A stretch of 7,006 nucleotides of DNA from DATKCN01 sp035513175 (GCA_035513175.1 DATKCN010000001.1:1-7006); one strand, 5' to 3'. Counted from the stretch's first letter, positions 1 to 6,323 are shown. Numbers and translations are program-made. The notes: generated by a model not told the origin, from the letters alone.

Positions 1-412
1 CCTGTATAGAGATTCGTCGGACCGCGCCGTGGCGGTACGCCAGTGACCCGAGCGCGACCGCGAGGAGCGCGAGCGCGTCGGAAGCTGTGACGCGGCCAAT
101 GATCGATGCTGCCCAGACCGACCCAAATTGTGCTCGATCAAAGACCTCGGCGAGCCGATTCGATGTGTCCTCACTCAGGACAAGTGTGACCACCAAAGCG
201 GACAGGATGGCACCTTTTCGTCGACGGAAGAGCAGCAGCGTGGTGAAGGCGCACAAAACGACCAAGTACCCTCGCAACCCAGTCGGACCCCACGTGAGCA
301 CAGCCAGAATCGCCGTACCGAACCCCACGCAAATCGCAACGTCGAGATGGAGCTTGAGTTCACGGACGCGATCGATCCATCCTCGTTCCTGCTGCGCCAT
401 GTGCGGTGCCAT
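1..412 (-). CDS. Polytopic membrane protein, N-terminal part, O-antigen ligase/polymerase-like (cut by left edge)
   Basis: An uninterrupted minus-strand reading frame of 137 codons starts at ATG 412-410 and leaves the window at base 1. The visible protein has a short basic N-terminus (MAPHMAQQERG...), then hydrophobic stretches at about residues 24-41, 48-62, 66-80 and 111-125. The second and third are separated by a positively charged turn, FRRRKGA. This pattern of closely spaced helices with a D before a leucine-rich helix (DALALLAVALG) resembles the start of Wzy/WaaL-type O-antigen polymerases and ligases, which join repeat units or attach them to lipid A core in the inner membrane. No diagnostic loop is visible because the C-terminal part is missing, so a flippase or another transporter cannot be excluded. 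The start codon shares a base with the stop of the upstream glycosyltransferase (TGATG), which predicts translational coupling and a shared role. The reading frame is well supported; the function is a guess from topology and context. Confidence 0.7.
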   Translation of the reverse strand, partial: MAPHMAQQERGWIDRVRELKLHLDVAICVGFGTAILAVLTWGPTGLRGYLVVLCAFTTLLLFRRRKGAILSALVVTLVLSEDTSNRLAEVFDRAQFGSVWAASIIGRVTASDALALLAVALGSLAYRHGAVRRISIQ

Positions 413-1593
413 CAACCCGAGCGGGCTTTTGACGCTCTGTCGTACGCGGCGATAGTGCCCTCGGCCATGGCCGCAATCGTGAAATGCCGCGCTCGCTCCA
501 ATCCCCGCAGGCGCAACGTCTCGAACTGCGGATCCCCGTGCTCGAGCGCAAGCATTGCGCGCGCGAGAGGCTCGCTGCTTCTAGCGGGGACCTCCGATGC
601 CGCACCTTGAGACAGCTCGCGTAGCACATCGATCGACGAAACGATCGCGGGAGTGCCAGCAGCCATCGCCTCGACGAGCGGATACCCGAACCCTTCCTCA
701 CTGGGGACGAAAACAACCCCGCGCGCTCCTTTGACGAGGTCAACGACGGTTTCGTTGGAGACAAATGGAAGTAGGTGCGCAAACGCGGCTGCGGACCCCA
801 AACCTCGTTTGATCGCGGCGGACGCCCACGAGGATAGCCCCATGACTGCGAGCGCCGCAGTCCCTCCCAAGGCTCGGTATCGCGCGAACGCTTCGATCAC
901 TGTGCTGGTGTTCTTGCGGGGATCGAGCGCACCCGGGTGCAGGAAGTAGTCGCTCGGACGCAGACCCAACTGCGCCAAACTCTCGGCGCCGCGACCGTGT
1001 GGTGGTGCCGCCGAGAACGATGGATCGACTCCAGAGTGAACGACGGTGATTGGTGGCAATGACGTGCCGAAACGCCTTGTGAGCGCATCCGCGGTGTGCT
1101 GCGAAACGGTGATCAAGTGGTCGCAACGGCGGGTGCCTGAGTGGAAGGCGGCAAATCGATAAACGCGGCCCAGCGTTTGGCGTAGCGACGGCGAGATCGG
1201 CAGCGTGCGCGGCGAGCTCAGGTACATGATGTCGTGCACGGTCACGACGGTGGGCGGACTGTGGAATTGCACGAGCGGAGCTGTATTCGCGGTGAAGTGG
1301 GCCACATCGAATCCACCCCGTGCCAGTCGGAGCGGCAGTTCGATCTGTTCTTGCGCCACATAGCCGGGCGTGCGGAGGCGGACCGCTTCGCCTGCAGGCG
1401 ATGTGTTTCCGCCGAAGGCATAGAGAGCCACACGGTCCGGGCGAGCCGCGAGTCCTTGATAGAGGGCTTCGTTGTAGCGGCCGATGCCGCGGCGCCCGAA
1501 GATGCGCAGGTCGAGAGCGACACGCAGCGGTGTCGAGCTCGTGTTCAACGCTGCTGCGACGCCGATCCGCGGCGAGCAGTGACGACGTGCCAT
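412..1593 (-). CDS. Family 4 (GT-B) glycosyltransferase
   Basis: This predicted cytoplasmic or membrane-associated retaining glycosyltransferase would transfer a sugar from a nucleotide donor to a growing lipid-linked glycan. The N-terminal Rossmann half begins at RVALDLRIFG (about residues 24-33), with a typical RRGIGRYNEAL segment and TVVTVHDIMY (116-124). The inter-domain region has ITVSQHTADAL (161-171) and VVHSGVDPSF (184-193). The C-terminal half carries HPGALDPRKN (219-228) and the nucleotide-sugar binding E-x7-E motif, E300 to E308, in VPSEEGFGYPLVEAMAAGTP. The 393-residue length is normal for the family. The start is uncertain: the ATG at 1593 overlaps the upstream methyltransferase by 49 bases, while an in-frame TTG at 1548-1546 overlaps its stop in a TTGA and would drop 15 poorly conserved residues; neither has a clear Shine-Dalgarno. 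Donor and acceptor cannot be told from sequence; the nearby gmd makes a GDP-linked donor plausible but not shown. Confidence 0.93.
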   Translation of the reverse strand: MARRHCSPRIGVAAALNTSSTPLRVALDLRIFGRRGIGRYNEALYQGLAARPDRVALYAFGGNTSPAGEAVRLRTPGYVAQEQIELPLRLARGGFDVAHFTANTAPLVQFHSPPTVVTVHDIMYLSSPRTLPISPSLRQTLGRVYRFAAFHSGTRRCDHLITVSQHTADALTRRFGTSLPPITVVHSGVDPSFSAAPPHGRGAESLAQLGLRPSDYFLHPGALDPRKNTSTVIEAFARYRALGGTAALAVMGLSSWASAAIKRGLGSAAAFAHLLPFVSNETVVDLVKGARGVVFVPSEEGFGYPLVEAMAAGTPAIVSSIDVLRELSQGAASEVPARSSEPLARAMLALEHGDPQFETLRLRGLERARHFTIAAMAEGTIAAYDRASKARSG

Positions 1594-2309
1594 TCAGTCG
1601 ACTCGACCGATTCGATAGAAAAACCAAGCCGCTCGAGCAGTAGTTGGATCTCCTCTCTGGTGTAGTAACGCAGGCGGCCGAGGGATTTCGCTGGTGTCGC
1701 CAACGCGTACTCCACGTAGGTGCTCAGCTGCTGCGGGTCAGCCAAGTTGGGTACTTGAAACCTAATGACTCCTCCCGGGACGAGCACGCGATGCAACTCG
1801 CCGAGGTAGGAAATGACATCCTCGCGCTCGACGTGCTGGAGTACCAGATGTGAGTAGGCCACATCCACGCTGTTGCTGGCGACGGAGGCGAGGGACTTAC
1901 CCGACGTCTTTACGAACTCGATGTTGGGCGTACCGCGGAGCGCATTCCGAGCGCGACGGAGCATCGAGCGACTGACGTCGGCGAGGATGAGCCGACGGCA
2001 GTGAGGAGCGACCGCTCGTGCAATTCGCCCGATGCCGCCTCCCAGGTCCAGCACCACTGCCTCCGGACGTAGGAGAGGGATCACGTACCTCTCGGCGTCG
2101 CGTTGGCCGCTACTCCAAAAACGAGCCTCATCAGCGCCAACACCGGCCAGAATCGCTTCGCGCGCTGTGCCGTCAGTGATCGCAAATGAATCCCACAACG
2201 CGGCATACGATCGTCCAAACAACACGAAGAAGAGGGGCCTCAGTGGCGCGAAGCGGCGCAACTTCCGGAGGACGGTCGGTCCAAGAACCGAACGTCGTGA
2301 CCTCTTCAC
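1545..2309 (-). CDS. Class I SAM-dependent methyltransferase (Methyltransf_11-like)
   Basis: The 254-residue product has a standard class I methyltransferase fold. Motif I is VVLDLGGGIGRIA (residues 85-97), the acidic end of strand 2 is LILADVS (107-113), the post-I region is NSVDVAYSHLVLQHV (146-160), and the motif III region is ELHRVLVPGGVIRF (171-184). An N-terminal extension of about 40 residues is basic and aromatic (LRKLRRFAPLRPLFFVLFGRS), which may hold the enzyme at the membrane. In this setting it probably O-methylates a sugar, or caps a chain end, in the polysaccharide, but the substrate is not readable from the sequence and lipid or small-molecule targets remain possible. The GTG start at 2309-2307 lies 7 bases after the gmd stop without a good Shine-Dalgarno, so translation may depend on coupling to gmd. 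Its TGA overlaps the possible TTG start of the next gene. Confidence 0.9.
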   Translation of the reverse strand: MKRSRRSVLGPTVLRKLRRFAPLRPLFFVLFGRSYAALWDSFAITDGTAREAILAGVGADEARFWSSGQRDAERYVIPLLRPEAVVLDLGGGIGRIARAVAPHCRRLILADVSRSMLRRARNALRGTPNIEFVKTSGKSLASVASNSVDVAYSHLVLQHVEREDVISYLGELHRVLVPGGVIRFQVPNLADPQQLSTYVEYALATPAKSLGRLRYYTREEIQLLLERLGFSIESVESTEWHVVTARRGSASQQR

Positions 2310-2316
2310 CGCGGTA

Positions 2317-3288
2317 TCAATTCGCGTTGGCTTTCCATACGCTCATGTCGCTGTCGACCATCATCGCAACGAGCTGTTCGAAGCCGATGGTAGGTTTCCA
2401 ATTCAACTCTTTACGGGCAAGCGATGAATCCGCGCACAGCGTGTTGACGTCGGCCGGCCGTTTGTGGGTCTCAGCGATTGCGACGTGCTGCCGCCAGTCG
2501 AGTCCGACGTGCGCGAACGCCACTTCCGCGAACTCGCGGACCGAGTGCATCTCGCCCGTTCCGATCACATAGTCGCGTGGCTCGGATTGTTGCAACATTA
2601 GATGCATCGCTTTCACGTAGTCGCCCGCGAAACCCCAGTCACGCTGCGCGTCGAGATTGCCTAGTTCAACGCGATTGAGCCGCCCCAATTTCACGCCTGC
2701 CGCGTGATAGGTGATCTTCCTCGTTACGAATTCCAGGCCGCGTCGCGGCGACTCGTGATTGAAGAGAATACCGCCGACCCCATAGATTCCATATGACTCT
2801 CGATAGTTCACAGTCGTGTGGTGCGCAAAGACCTTTGCCGATCCATACGGGCTCCGCGGATGGAACGGCGTGGTTTCGTTCTGCGGCGATTCAATGGCCG
2901 CGCCGAACATCTCACTGGTCGAGGCCTGATAGAAGCGCGTCGTGTTACTTCCGGCGCTGCGTATAGCTTCAAGCAGGCGAAGTGTCCCAACTCCAGACAC
3001 GTCCGCCGTGAGCAGCGGATGCTCGAAGCTGAACTGCACAAAACTGATCGCGGCGAGGTTGTACAACTCGTCGGGGGCGGTTCGATCCAGCACGCGGGCG
3101 ATCGAAACGGGGTCGGAGAGATCACCCGCGATCAGATTTACGTATGGCTGCTCGCGGCGTACCGCGTCAGCGTTTGGGTTCCTTTGTCCTCGAACCATCC
3201 CATGCACCGCGTAACCCAAGCTGGCAAGATGCTCCGCGAGGTAGCGCCCATCCTGTCCGGTGATGCCGGTTATGAGTGCGCTTTTCAC
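2317..3288 (-). CDS. gmd: GDP-mannose 4,6-dehydratase
   Basis: Gmd converts GDP-D-mannose to GDP-4-keto-6-deoxy-D-mannose, the common precursor of GDP-L-fucose, GDP-D-rhamnose, GDP-perosamine and related donors, in the cytoplasm with a bound NADP(H). It is an extended short-chain dehydrogenase. The nucleotide-binding motif is GITGQDGRYLAEHL (residues 8-21). The active site is FYQASTSEMFG (119-129), supplying the Thr/Ser-Glu pair, together with the SPYGSAK segment giving Tyr148 and Lys152. ILFNHESPRRG (174-184), FVTRKIT (187-193) and GNLDAQRDWGFAGDYVKAM (210-228) are Gmd family signatures. The 323-residue length fits the shorter bacterial form, such as that of the Pseudomonas A-band locus, rather than the roughly 370-residue E. 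coli form. The start is GTG at 3288-3286, overlapping the upstream stop in a GTGA, so translation is probably coupled to the C-methyltransferase. No GDP-fucose synthase, Rmd reductase or perosamine aminotransferase lies in the window to say which final sugar is made. Confidence 0.97.
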   Translation of the reverse strand: MKSALITGITGQDGRYLAEHLASLGYAVHGMVRGQRNPNADAVRREQPYVNLIAGDLSDPVSIARVLDRTAPDELYNLAAISFVQFSFEHPLLTADVSGVGTLRLLEAIRSAGSNTTRFYQASTSEMFGAAIESPQNETTPFHPRSPYGSAKVFAHHTTVNYRESYGIYGVGGILFNHESPRRGLEFVTRKITYHAAGVKLGRLNRVELGNLDAQRDWGFAGDYVKAMHLMLQQSEPRDYVIGTGEMHSVREFAEVAFAHVGLDWRQHVAIAETHKRPADVNTLCADSSLARKELNWKPTIGFEQLVAMMVDSDMSVWKANAN

Positions 3289-4544
3289 GCCTCGACGATC
3301 TCGATCGCGGGAAGAGGAAAGATGAACTTAGTCCCGCGTCTCAGTGTCTCGCGCTCACGCTCGACGAATTCGGACCTGAAGTGCCATGGCAGGACGAGGT
3401 AATAGTCCGGATGCATCTCGCGTGAGTCGTCCTCGCTGATGATCGGGATGTCGGTGCCGATCGTGCGGGCGCCCCACTTGTCCGGATTCCGATCCGCGGC
3501 GAAGTCGATAAGGCTGTTGTCGATCCCGCAGAACTGCAAGATGACATTGCCCTTTGTTGAGGCACCGTAAACGTGAACGCGCTTGCCGGCGCGTTTGAGG
3601 TCCTTGATAAGCCTGGTGAGCTCGTTTTTGTGCGCATCAACCTGATCTTGGAAATCGCGATAGGGCTTATCGGTGTCCAATGCCAGGTCGAATTCGAGTC
3701 GTCGAAGGCGGGTGAGGCTCTCGGCAAGCTCAGGTTCTCTGAATCGAAAATTCGTGTCGTGGCTTGCGTAGCAGCGAATGCTGCCACCGTTAATGTCGTT
3801 CAGCTCCGCGCCGAAAAGCTTCATCCCAGCCTTGGACAGGACGAACTCAATGGCTGCGAGGCTGTAGTACTCGATATGTTCATGACAGATCGTGTCGTAT
3901 GAGTTCGTACGCAGCATCGAGGGCATGTAGGACATCTCAAATATCCAGACTCCCTCTGGCGACAAGACGTCGGCGACGGCCCGGACGAACCCGATTGGGT
4001 CCTCAAGGTCGTAGAACATCGCGATCGACGTGATGATGTCGAAGCGGCGGTCACCGATCTTGTTCGTCAGTTCGGACGAGGGAAAACGGTCCTGAATGAC
4101 GACCACATCCTTGCCGATGGATTCGATCGCGTTGGACGGATCGACCCCATACTTCTCAACAGAATCTGGGTAGCAGGCGAGCAATGTGCCGTCGTTGCAC
4201 CCGACGTCCAGAGCGATTGCCGGAGTCGGGCCGACAAGCGCCACCGCCTTCTCGGCGATCGCTTTCAAGTGTTCACGCATGGTGCGGTTCGTGCCAGAGC
4301 GATACCAATATGTCGAGTAGAGGATCTCTGGAGGGACAGTGACCGACGTTTGGAGTAGACCGCATGCGCTCTGGTCTCGCGTCGGATCGCAACGAACTAG
4401 CTGTAACGGGATCTTTCGCATCGGCGGACTCTCGTAGCCCTCCTTCACAAAGGATCCCTGAATGAACTGCTCGCCGAGGTCAATGACCTTGGTGAGCGCG
4501 GCTGATCCGCAGGTCCTGCAAGTCTGTCTGTAGCGCAGGTGCAT
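3285..4544 (-). CDS. Sugar C-methyltransferase, NovU/TylC3/TcaB9 type (zinc-binding + SAM + C-terminal domain)
   Basis: This 419-residue protein has the three-part layout of deoxysugar C-methyltransferases. The N-terminal zinc-binding region (Methyltransf_13) has ligand candidates Cys9 and Cys12 in TCRTCGS, then Cys52 and Cys61 in LVRCD...SACGLLQ. The SAM-binding core follows, with motif I ALDVGCNDGTLL (111-122), YGVDPS (132-137) and FDIITSIAMFYDLEDP (168-183). The signature CHEHIEYYSL (220-229) holds the Glu-His pair used as catalytic base in this family. A second Rossmann-like C-terminal domain (Methyltransf_14) begins at VHVYGASTKGNVIL (323-336). Known relatives add a methyl to a carbon next to the keto group of a nucleotide-4-keto-6-deoxysugar. 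Coupling to gmd points to GDP-4-keto-6-deoxymannose as substrate (inference). I chose ATG 4544 because it follows a G-rich Shine-Dalgarno and starts at the family's usual N-terminus. A longer frame from 4619 would run into the divergent gene. Its stop overlaps the gmd start. Confidence 0.94.
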   Translation of the reverse strand: MHLRYRQTCRTCGSAALTKVIDLGEQFIQGSFVKEGYESPPMRKIPLQLVRCDPTRDQSACGLLQTSVTVPPEILYSTYWYRSGTNRTMREHLKAIAEKAVALVGPTPAIALDVGCNDGTLLACYPDSVEKYGVDPSNAIESIGKDVVVIQDRFPSSELTNKIGDRRFDIITSIAMFYDLEDPIGFVRAVADVLSPEGVWIFEMSYMPSMLRTNSYDTICHEHIEYYSLAAIEFVLSKAGMKLFGAELNDINGGSIRCYASHDTNFRFREPELAESLTRLRRLEFDLALDTDKPYRDFQDQVDAHKNELTRLIKDLKRAGKRVHVYGASTKGNVILQFCGIDNSLIDFAADRNPDKWGARTIGTDIPIISEDDSREMHPDYYLVLPWHFRSEFVERERETLRRGTKFIFPLPAIEIVEA

Positions 4545-4593
4545 CGAGCTCCCCCCCCAGACTCGCGCGAGCGCTGAATAGACTGCCGTCCCT
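4545..4593. promoter_or_regulatory. Divergent intergenic region, probable back-to-back promoters
   Basis: These 49 bases are the only gap between the two oppositely directed gene sets, so start signals for both arms should lie here or in the first codons of either gene. On the plus strand a TAGACT at 4579-4584 fits the TAnnnT pattern of a -10 box. It sits 9 bases before ATG 4594, which has no Shine-Dalgarno, so a nearly leaderless transcript is possible. On the minus strand only weak matches are seen: TATTCA at 4580-4575, with a poor TTTTCC 17 bases further upstream. A perfect 10-base palindrome, CTCGCGCGAG, at 4562-4571 could be a small operator. The promoter boxes are tentative; the regulatory role rests mainly on gene layout. 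Confidence 0.4.
4549..4558 (-). promoter_or_regulatory. Shine-Dalgarno of the C-methyltransferase, built on an eight-G run
   Basis: On the minus strand eight consecutive G residues (4558-4551) are followed by AG, giving a GGAG core 4 bases before ATG 4544. This is the clearest ribosome binding site on the left arm and decides the start of the first gene there. Homopolymer runs of this length can change by slippage, which would alter the spacing upstream of the core only slightly; see the findings. Confidence 0.65.
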
Positions 4594-5745
4594 ATGCGGA
4601 AAATCGCAAATCCGGACAACCGTCGGCGAGTGCTGTTCCTGATACCGGATCTCGACGCGCCGCCTAAGAAAGGTTATCAGGTCAGGTGTCTTGGAATCGC
4701 GAATGGGTTGAGCGCTCGATATGAGTCTAGGCTGATCGTGGCGCGCTCTGTCCAGGGCACGCTCGACACCGCAGCCGCTGACGAACGGCCGGGCCGCCGA
4801 GTCATCTCACTGTTCGGACGGCTCTTCGACGGGACGCCATTTCAGTCCGCCCTCTTCGATGGTGGCGACGTTGCCGATCGCATTCAGGCAATCGTCCGCA
4901 GCTGGGACCCGGACGCCATAGTGGTCGTGACCGAGCGTCTTCCGGTTACGACCAGTCGGCTCTGTCGCGATCCATCGCGCCCAGTGATCCTTGATGTGGT
5001 CGACTCGATGCGAATCCACATGGAGGAACGCGCGTCCCGGTCGAGACAAGTCGCCCGACCCCTGTGGCGACGCGAGGCGCGTGCTTTTCAATCGATGTCG
5101 AGCCGGATCGCGCGATGTGCGGCGGCGGTCGTCGCAGCGTCTGCGACCGCGCTTGCCGACTACCCGAACGCACGCGTAATACCGAACGCCGCTGCAGTGG
5201 ATTCGGCTGGCCGTCCCGAACCAACGATTGACCTGATCTTCACTGGCAATCTCTCCTACTGGCCGAATGTCAAGGCAACGATTGCCCTGTGCGAATCCAT
5301 CGCTCCGAAGGTGTTGCGTGTGTTGCCGCGAGCCAGGATCGTCGTCGCCGGTCGGGATCCGACGAACGCGATCCAGCGTACGTGCGCAGCTTCAGGAGTA
5401 GAACTACTCGCTAACGTGGACGACATCGCCTCGCTCTTGCGCACGTCACGACTGGCTCTCGCTCCCGTTGACTGGACGCCTGGCGCCAACCTGAAGATTC
5501 TCGAAGCACTTGCCAGTGGCACGCCTGTCCTCGCCTACCCCGCGGCTGTCAGTCAACTACCTGATGAGTGTGACGGGGTGTGGTCGTGCGACGGTCCTAG
5601 CGAGATGGCGCGCGTCGCCGTGGCAGTGCTCAAAGGGACAGAATCGATCAATCCTCCGCGGCGCAATCGGCACACTTGGCTCGCGAGAGCCGCCGACTTT
5701 GAAGCTCTCCTGGACTCCCTTCTTCCTCGCAATCAGGTCGGTTAA
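4594..5745 (+). CDS. GT-B glycosyltransferase, family 4-like (sugar transferase of exopolysaccharide loci)
   Basis: The 383-residue product is a two-domain GT-B glycosyltransferase expected to act on the cytoplasmic face of the membrane. The N-terminal half starts with RVLFLIPDLDAPPKKGYQVR (residues 12-31), matching the 'P.....G...R' opening of sugar transferases in exopolysaccharide and PEP-CTERM-type loci. VILDVVDSMRIHMEERA (131-147) is the D-x-V-D-S segment common in that group. The C-terminal half has LIFTGNLSYWPNVKA (214-228), IVVAGRDP (249-256) and the donor-binding stretch GANLKILEALASGTPVLAY (297-315). Glu304 is the conserved second Glu of E-x7-E; the first position is Pro296, a variation seen in this branch. 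ATG 4594 has no Shine-Dalgarno. A GTG at 4630 is an alternative start but would remove only unconserved residues. It is divergent from the gmd operon and 9 bases upstream of the Nudix gene. Its acceptor and donor are unknown. Third-position GC of its first 50 codons is about 60 percent by hand count, like gmd. Confidence 0.92.
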   Translation: MRKIANPDNRRRVLFLIPDLDAPPKKGYQVRCLGIANGLSARYESRLIVARSVQGTLDTAAADERPGRRVISLFGRLFDGTPFQSALFDGGDVADRIQAIVRSWDPDAIVVVTERLPVTTSRLCRDPSRPVILDVVDSMRIHMEERASRSRQVARPLWRREARAFQSMSSRIARCAAAVVAASATALADYPNARVIPNAAAVDSAGRPEPTIDLIFTGNLSYWPNVKATIALCESIAPKVLRVLPRARIVVAGRDPTNAIQRTCAASGVELLANVDDIASLLRTSRLALAPVDWTPGANLKILEALASGTPVLAYPAAVSQLPDECDGVWSCDGPSEMARVAVAVLKGTESINPPRRNRHTWLARAADFEALLDSLLPRNQVG

Positions 5746-5754
5746 CTTGTCGCA

Positions 5755-6312
5755 GTGCGACCGTGGACGGTCTTGGCCCGCCGCGTCTTGCTGAGCCGAC
5801 CACCGTGGATGGAGGTCGGCGTGGAGCGTGTCGAGCTCCCTGAAGGCCGTGTCGTAGACGAGTATCCGTGGATCAGGACTCGCGACTTCGCGATGGCCGT
5901 CGCGATGACGCCCGAGGGTCGAGTCGTGCTTGAACGCTCGTACAAACATGGTCCCCGTCGCGTTGCGCTATCCGTACCCGCAGGCTACATCGAGGTCGGC
6001 GAGAGGTCCGAACAGACTGCGCGGCGTGAATTGCGCGAGGAAACCGGCTACACCTCCGACGACTGGCAGTCGCTCGGGGAATTCACGGTCGACGGCAACT
6101 ATGGCGTTTGCGCCGCATACATCTTTCTCGCGAGTGATGCTCGACGCACGGTCGAAGCCGGCGGCTTCGGCCACGACGACCTCGAGCCGATTGAGGTACT
6201 GACCCTGCCCCTCGACGACGCTTTGGCAGCCATCACGCGTGGCGAGATCGCGCAGCTATCGAGCGCAGCGGCTCTCGGGCTCGCTGCCGCCAAGCTCGCA
6301 GACCGGCTTTGA
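5755..6312 (+). CDS. Nudix hydrolase (nucleoside-diphosphate-sugar/ADP-ribose pyrophosphatase-like)
   Basis: Nudix enzymes cleave the pyrophosphate of nucleoside diphosphates linked to another group, using Mg2+ bound by the Nudix box. Here the box G-x5-E-x7-R-E-U-x-E-E-x-G-U is matched perfectly from Gly77 to Tyr99 (GYIEVGE ... RELREETGY), after the PAG of LSVPAG. A 50-residue N-terminal beta region precedes the fold (WTVLARRVLL, VERVELPEGRVV), as in ADP-ribose and GDP-sugar pyrophosphatases. The later DLEPIEVLTLPLDDAL (142-157) fits the acidic loop of the same broad group. After the box, TVDGNYGVCAAYIFLA (111-126) replaces the proline-containing stretch typical of classical ADP-ribose pyrophosphatases, so the substrate is open. 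The 185-residue length is normal. The GTG start at 5755 is 9 bases after the upstream stop with only a distant AGGTCGG as ribosome site; ATG 5809 is an alternative but would lose conserved N-terminal residues. Third-position GC is about 80 percent in the first 52 codons, higher than in the preceding gene. Confidence 0.92.
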   Translation: MRPWTVLARRVLLSRPPWMEVGVERVELPEGRVVDEYPWIRTRDFAMAVAMTPEGRVVLERSYKHGPRRVALSVPAGYIEVGERSEQTARRELREETGYTSDDWQSLGEFTVDGNYGVCAAYIFLASDARRTVEAGGFGHDDLEPIEVLTLPLDDALAAITRGEIAQLSSAAALGLAAAKLADRL

Positions 6313-6316
6313 GAGG
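6311..6316 (+). promoter_or_regulatory. Shine-Dalgarno of the family 2 glycosyltransferase
   Basis: GAGAGG lies 7 bases before ATG 6324 and overlaps the TGA of the Nudix gene (TGAGAGG). It fixes the start at 6324 over a later GTG at 6378 that has no such site, and it suggests co-translation with the Nudix gene. Confidence 0.7.
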
Positions 6317-6323
6317 TACGCAC

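Noticed and set aside
48..82. GCGAGCGC-like repeated units
   Set aside because: They are explained by alanine/leucine codons of a membrane helix (LALLAVALG) read on the minus strand; spacing is irregular, so it is not a repeat array.
87..610. Plus-strand open frames at the left end
   Set aside because: They lie opposite the membrane protein and glycosyltransferase, and their products are Arg/Ser-rich without recognisable motifs, while the minus strand gives hydrophobic helices and family motifs.
740..1627. Minus-strand open frame of 295 codons overlapping the left-arm glycosyltransferase in another frame
   Set aside because: Its translation is an arginine- and histidine-rich frame-shifted copy of the real gene, whose own frame has clear GT-B motifs.
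2818..3402. Plus-strand open frame of 194 codons opposite gmd and the end of the C-methyltransferase
   Set aside because: It is antisense to a certain gene, is rich in Arg and Ser from reverse-read codons, and shows no domain motif; high-GC DNA often gives such frames.
3285..4619. Longer version of the C-methyltransferase starting at ATG 4619
   Set aside because: The extra 25 residues do not match the family start, the extension overlaps the first 26 bases of the divergent gene, and the ATG at 4544 has the only good ribosome site.
5557..5949. Minus-strand open frame of 130 codons across the glycosyltransferase/Nudix junction
   Set aside because: It is antisense to two supported genes and has no motif or ribosome site that stands out.
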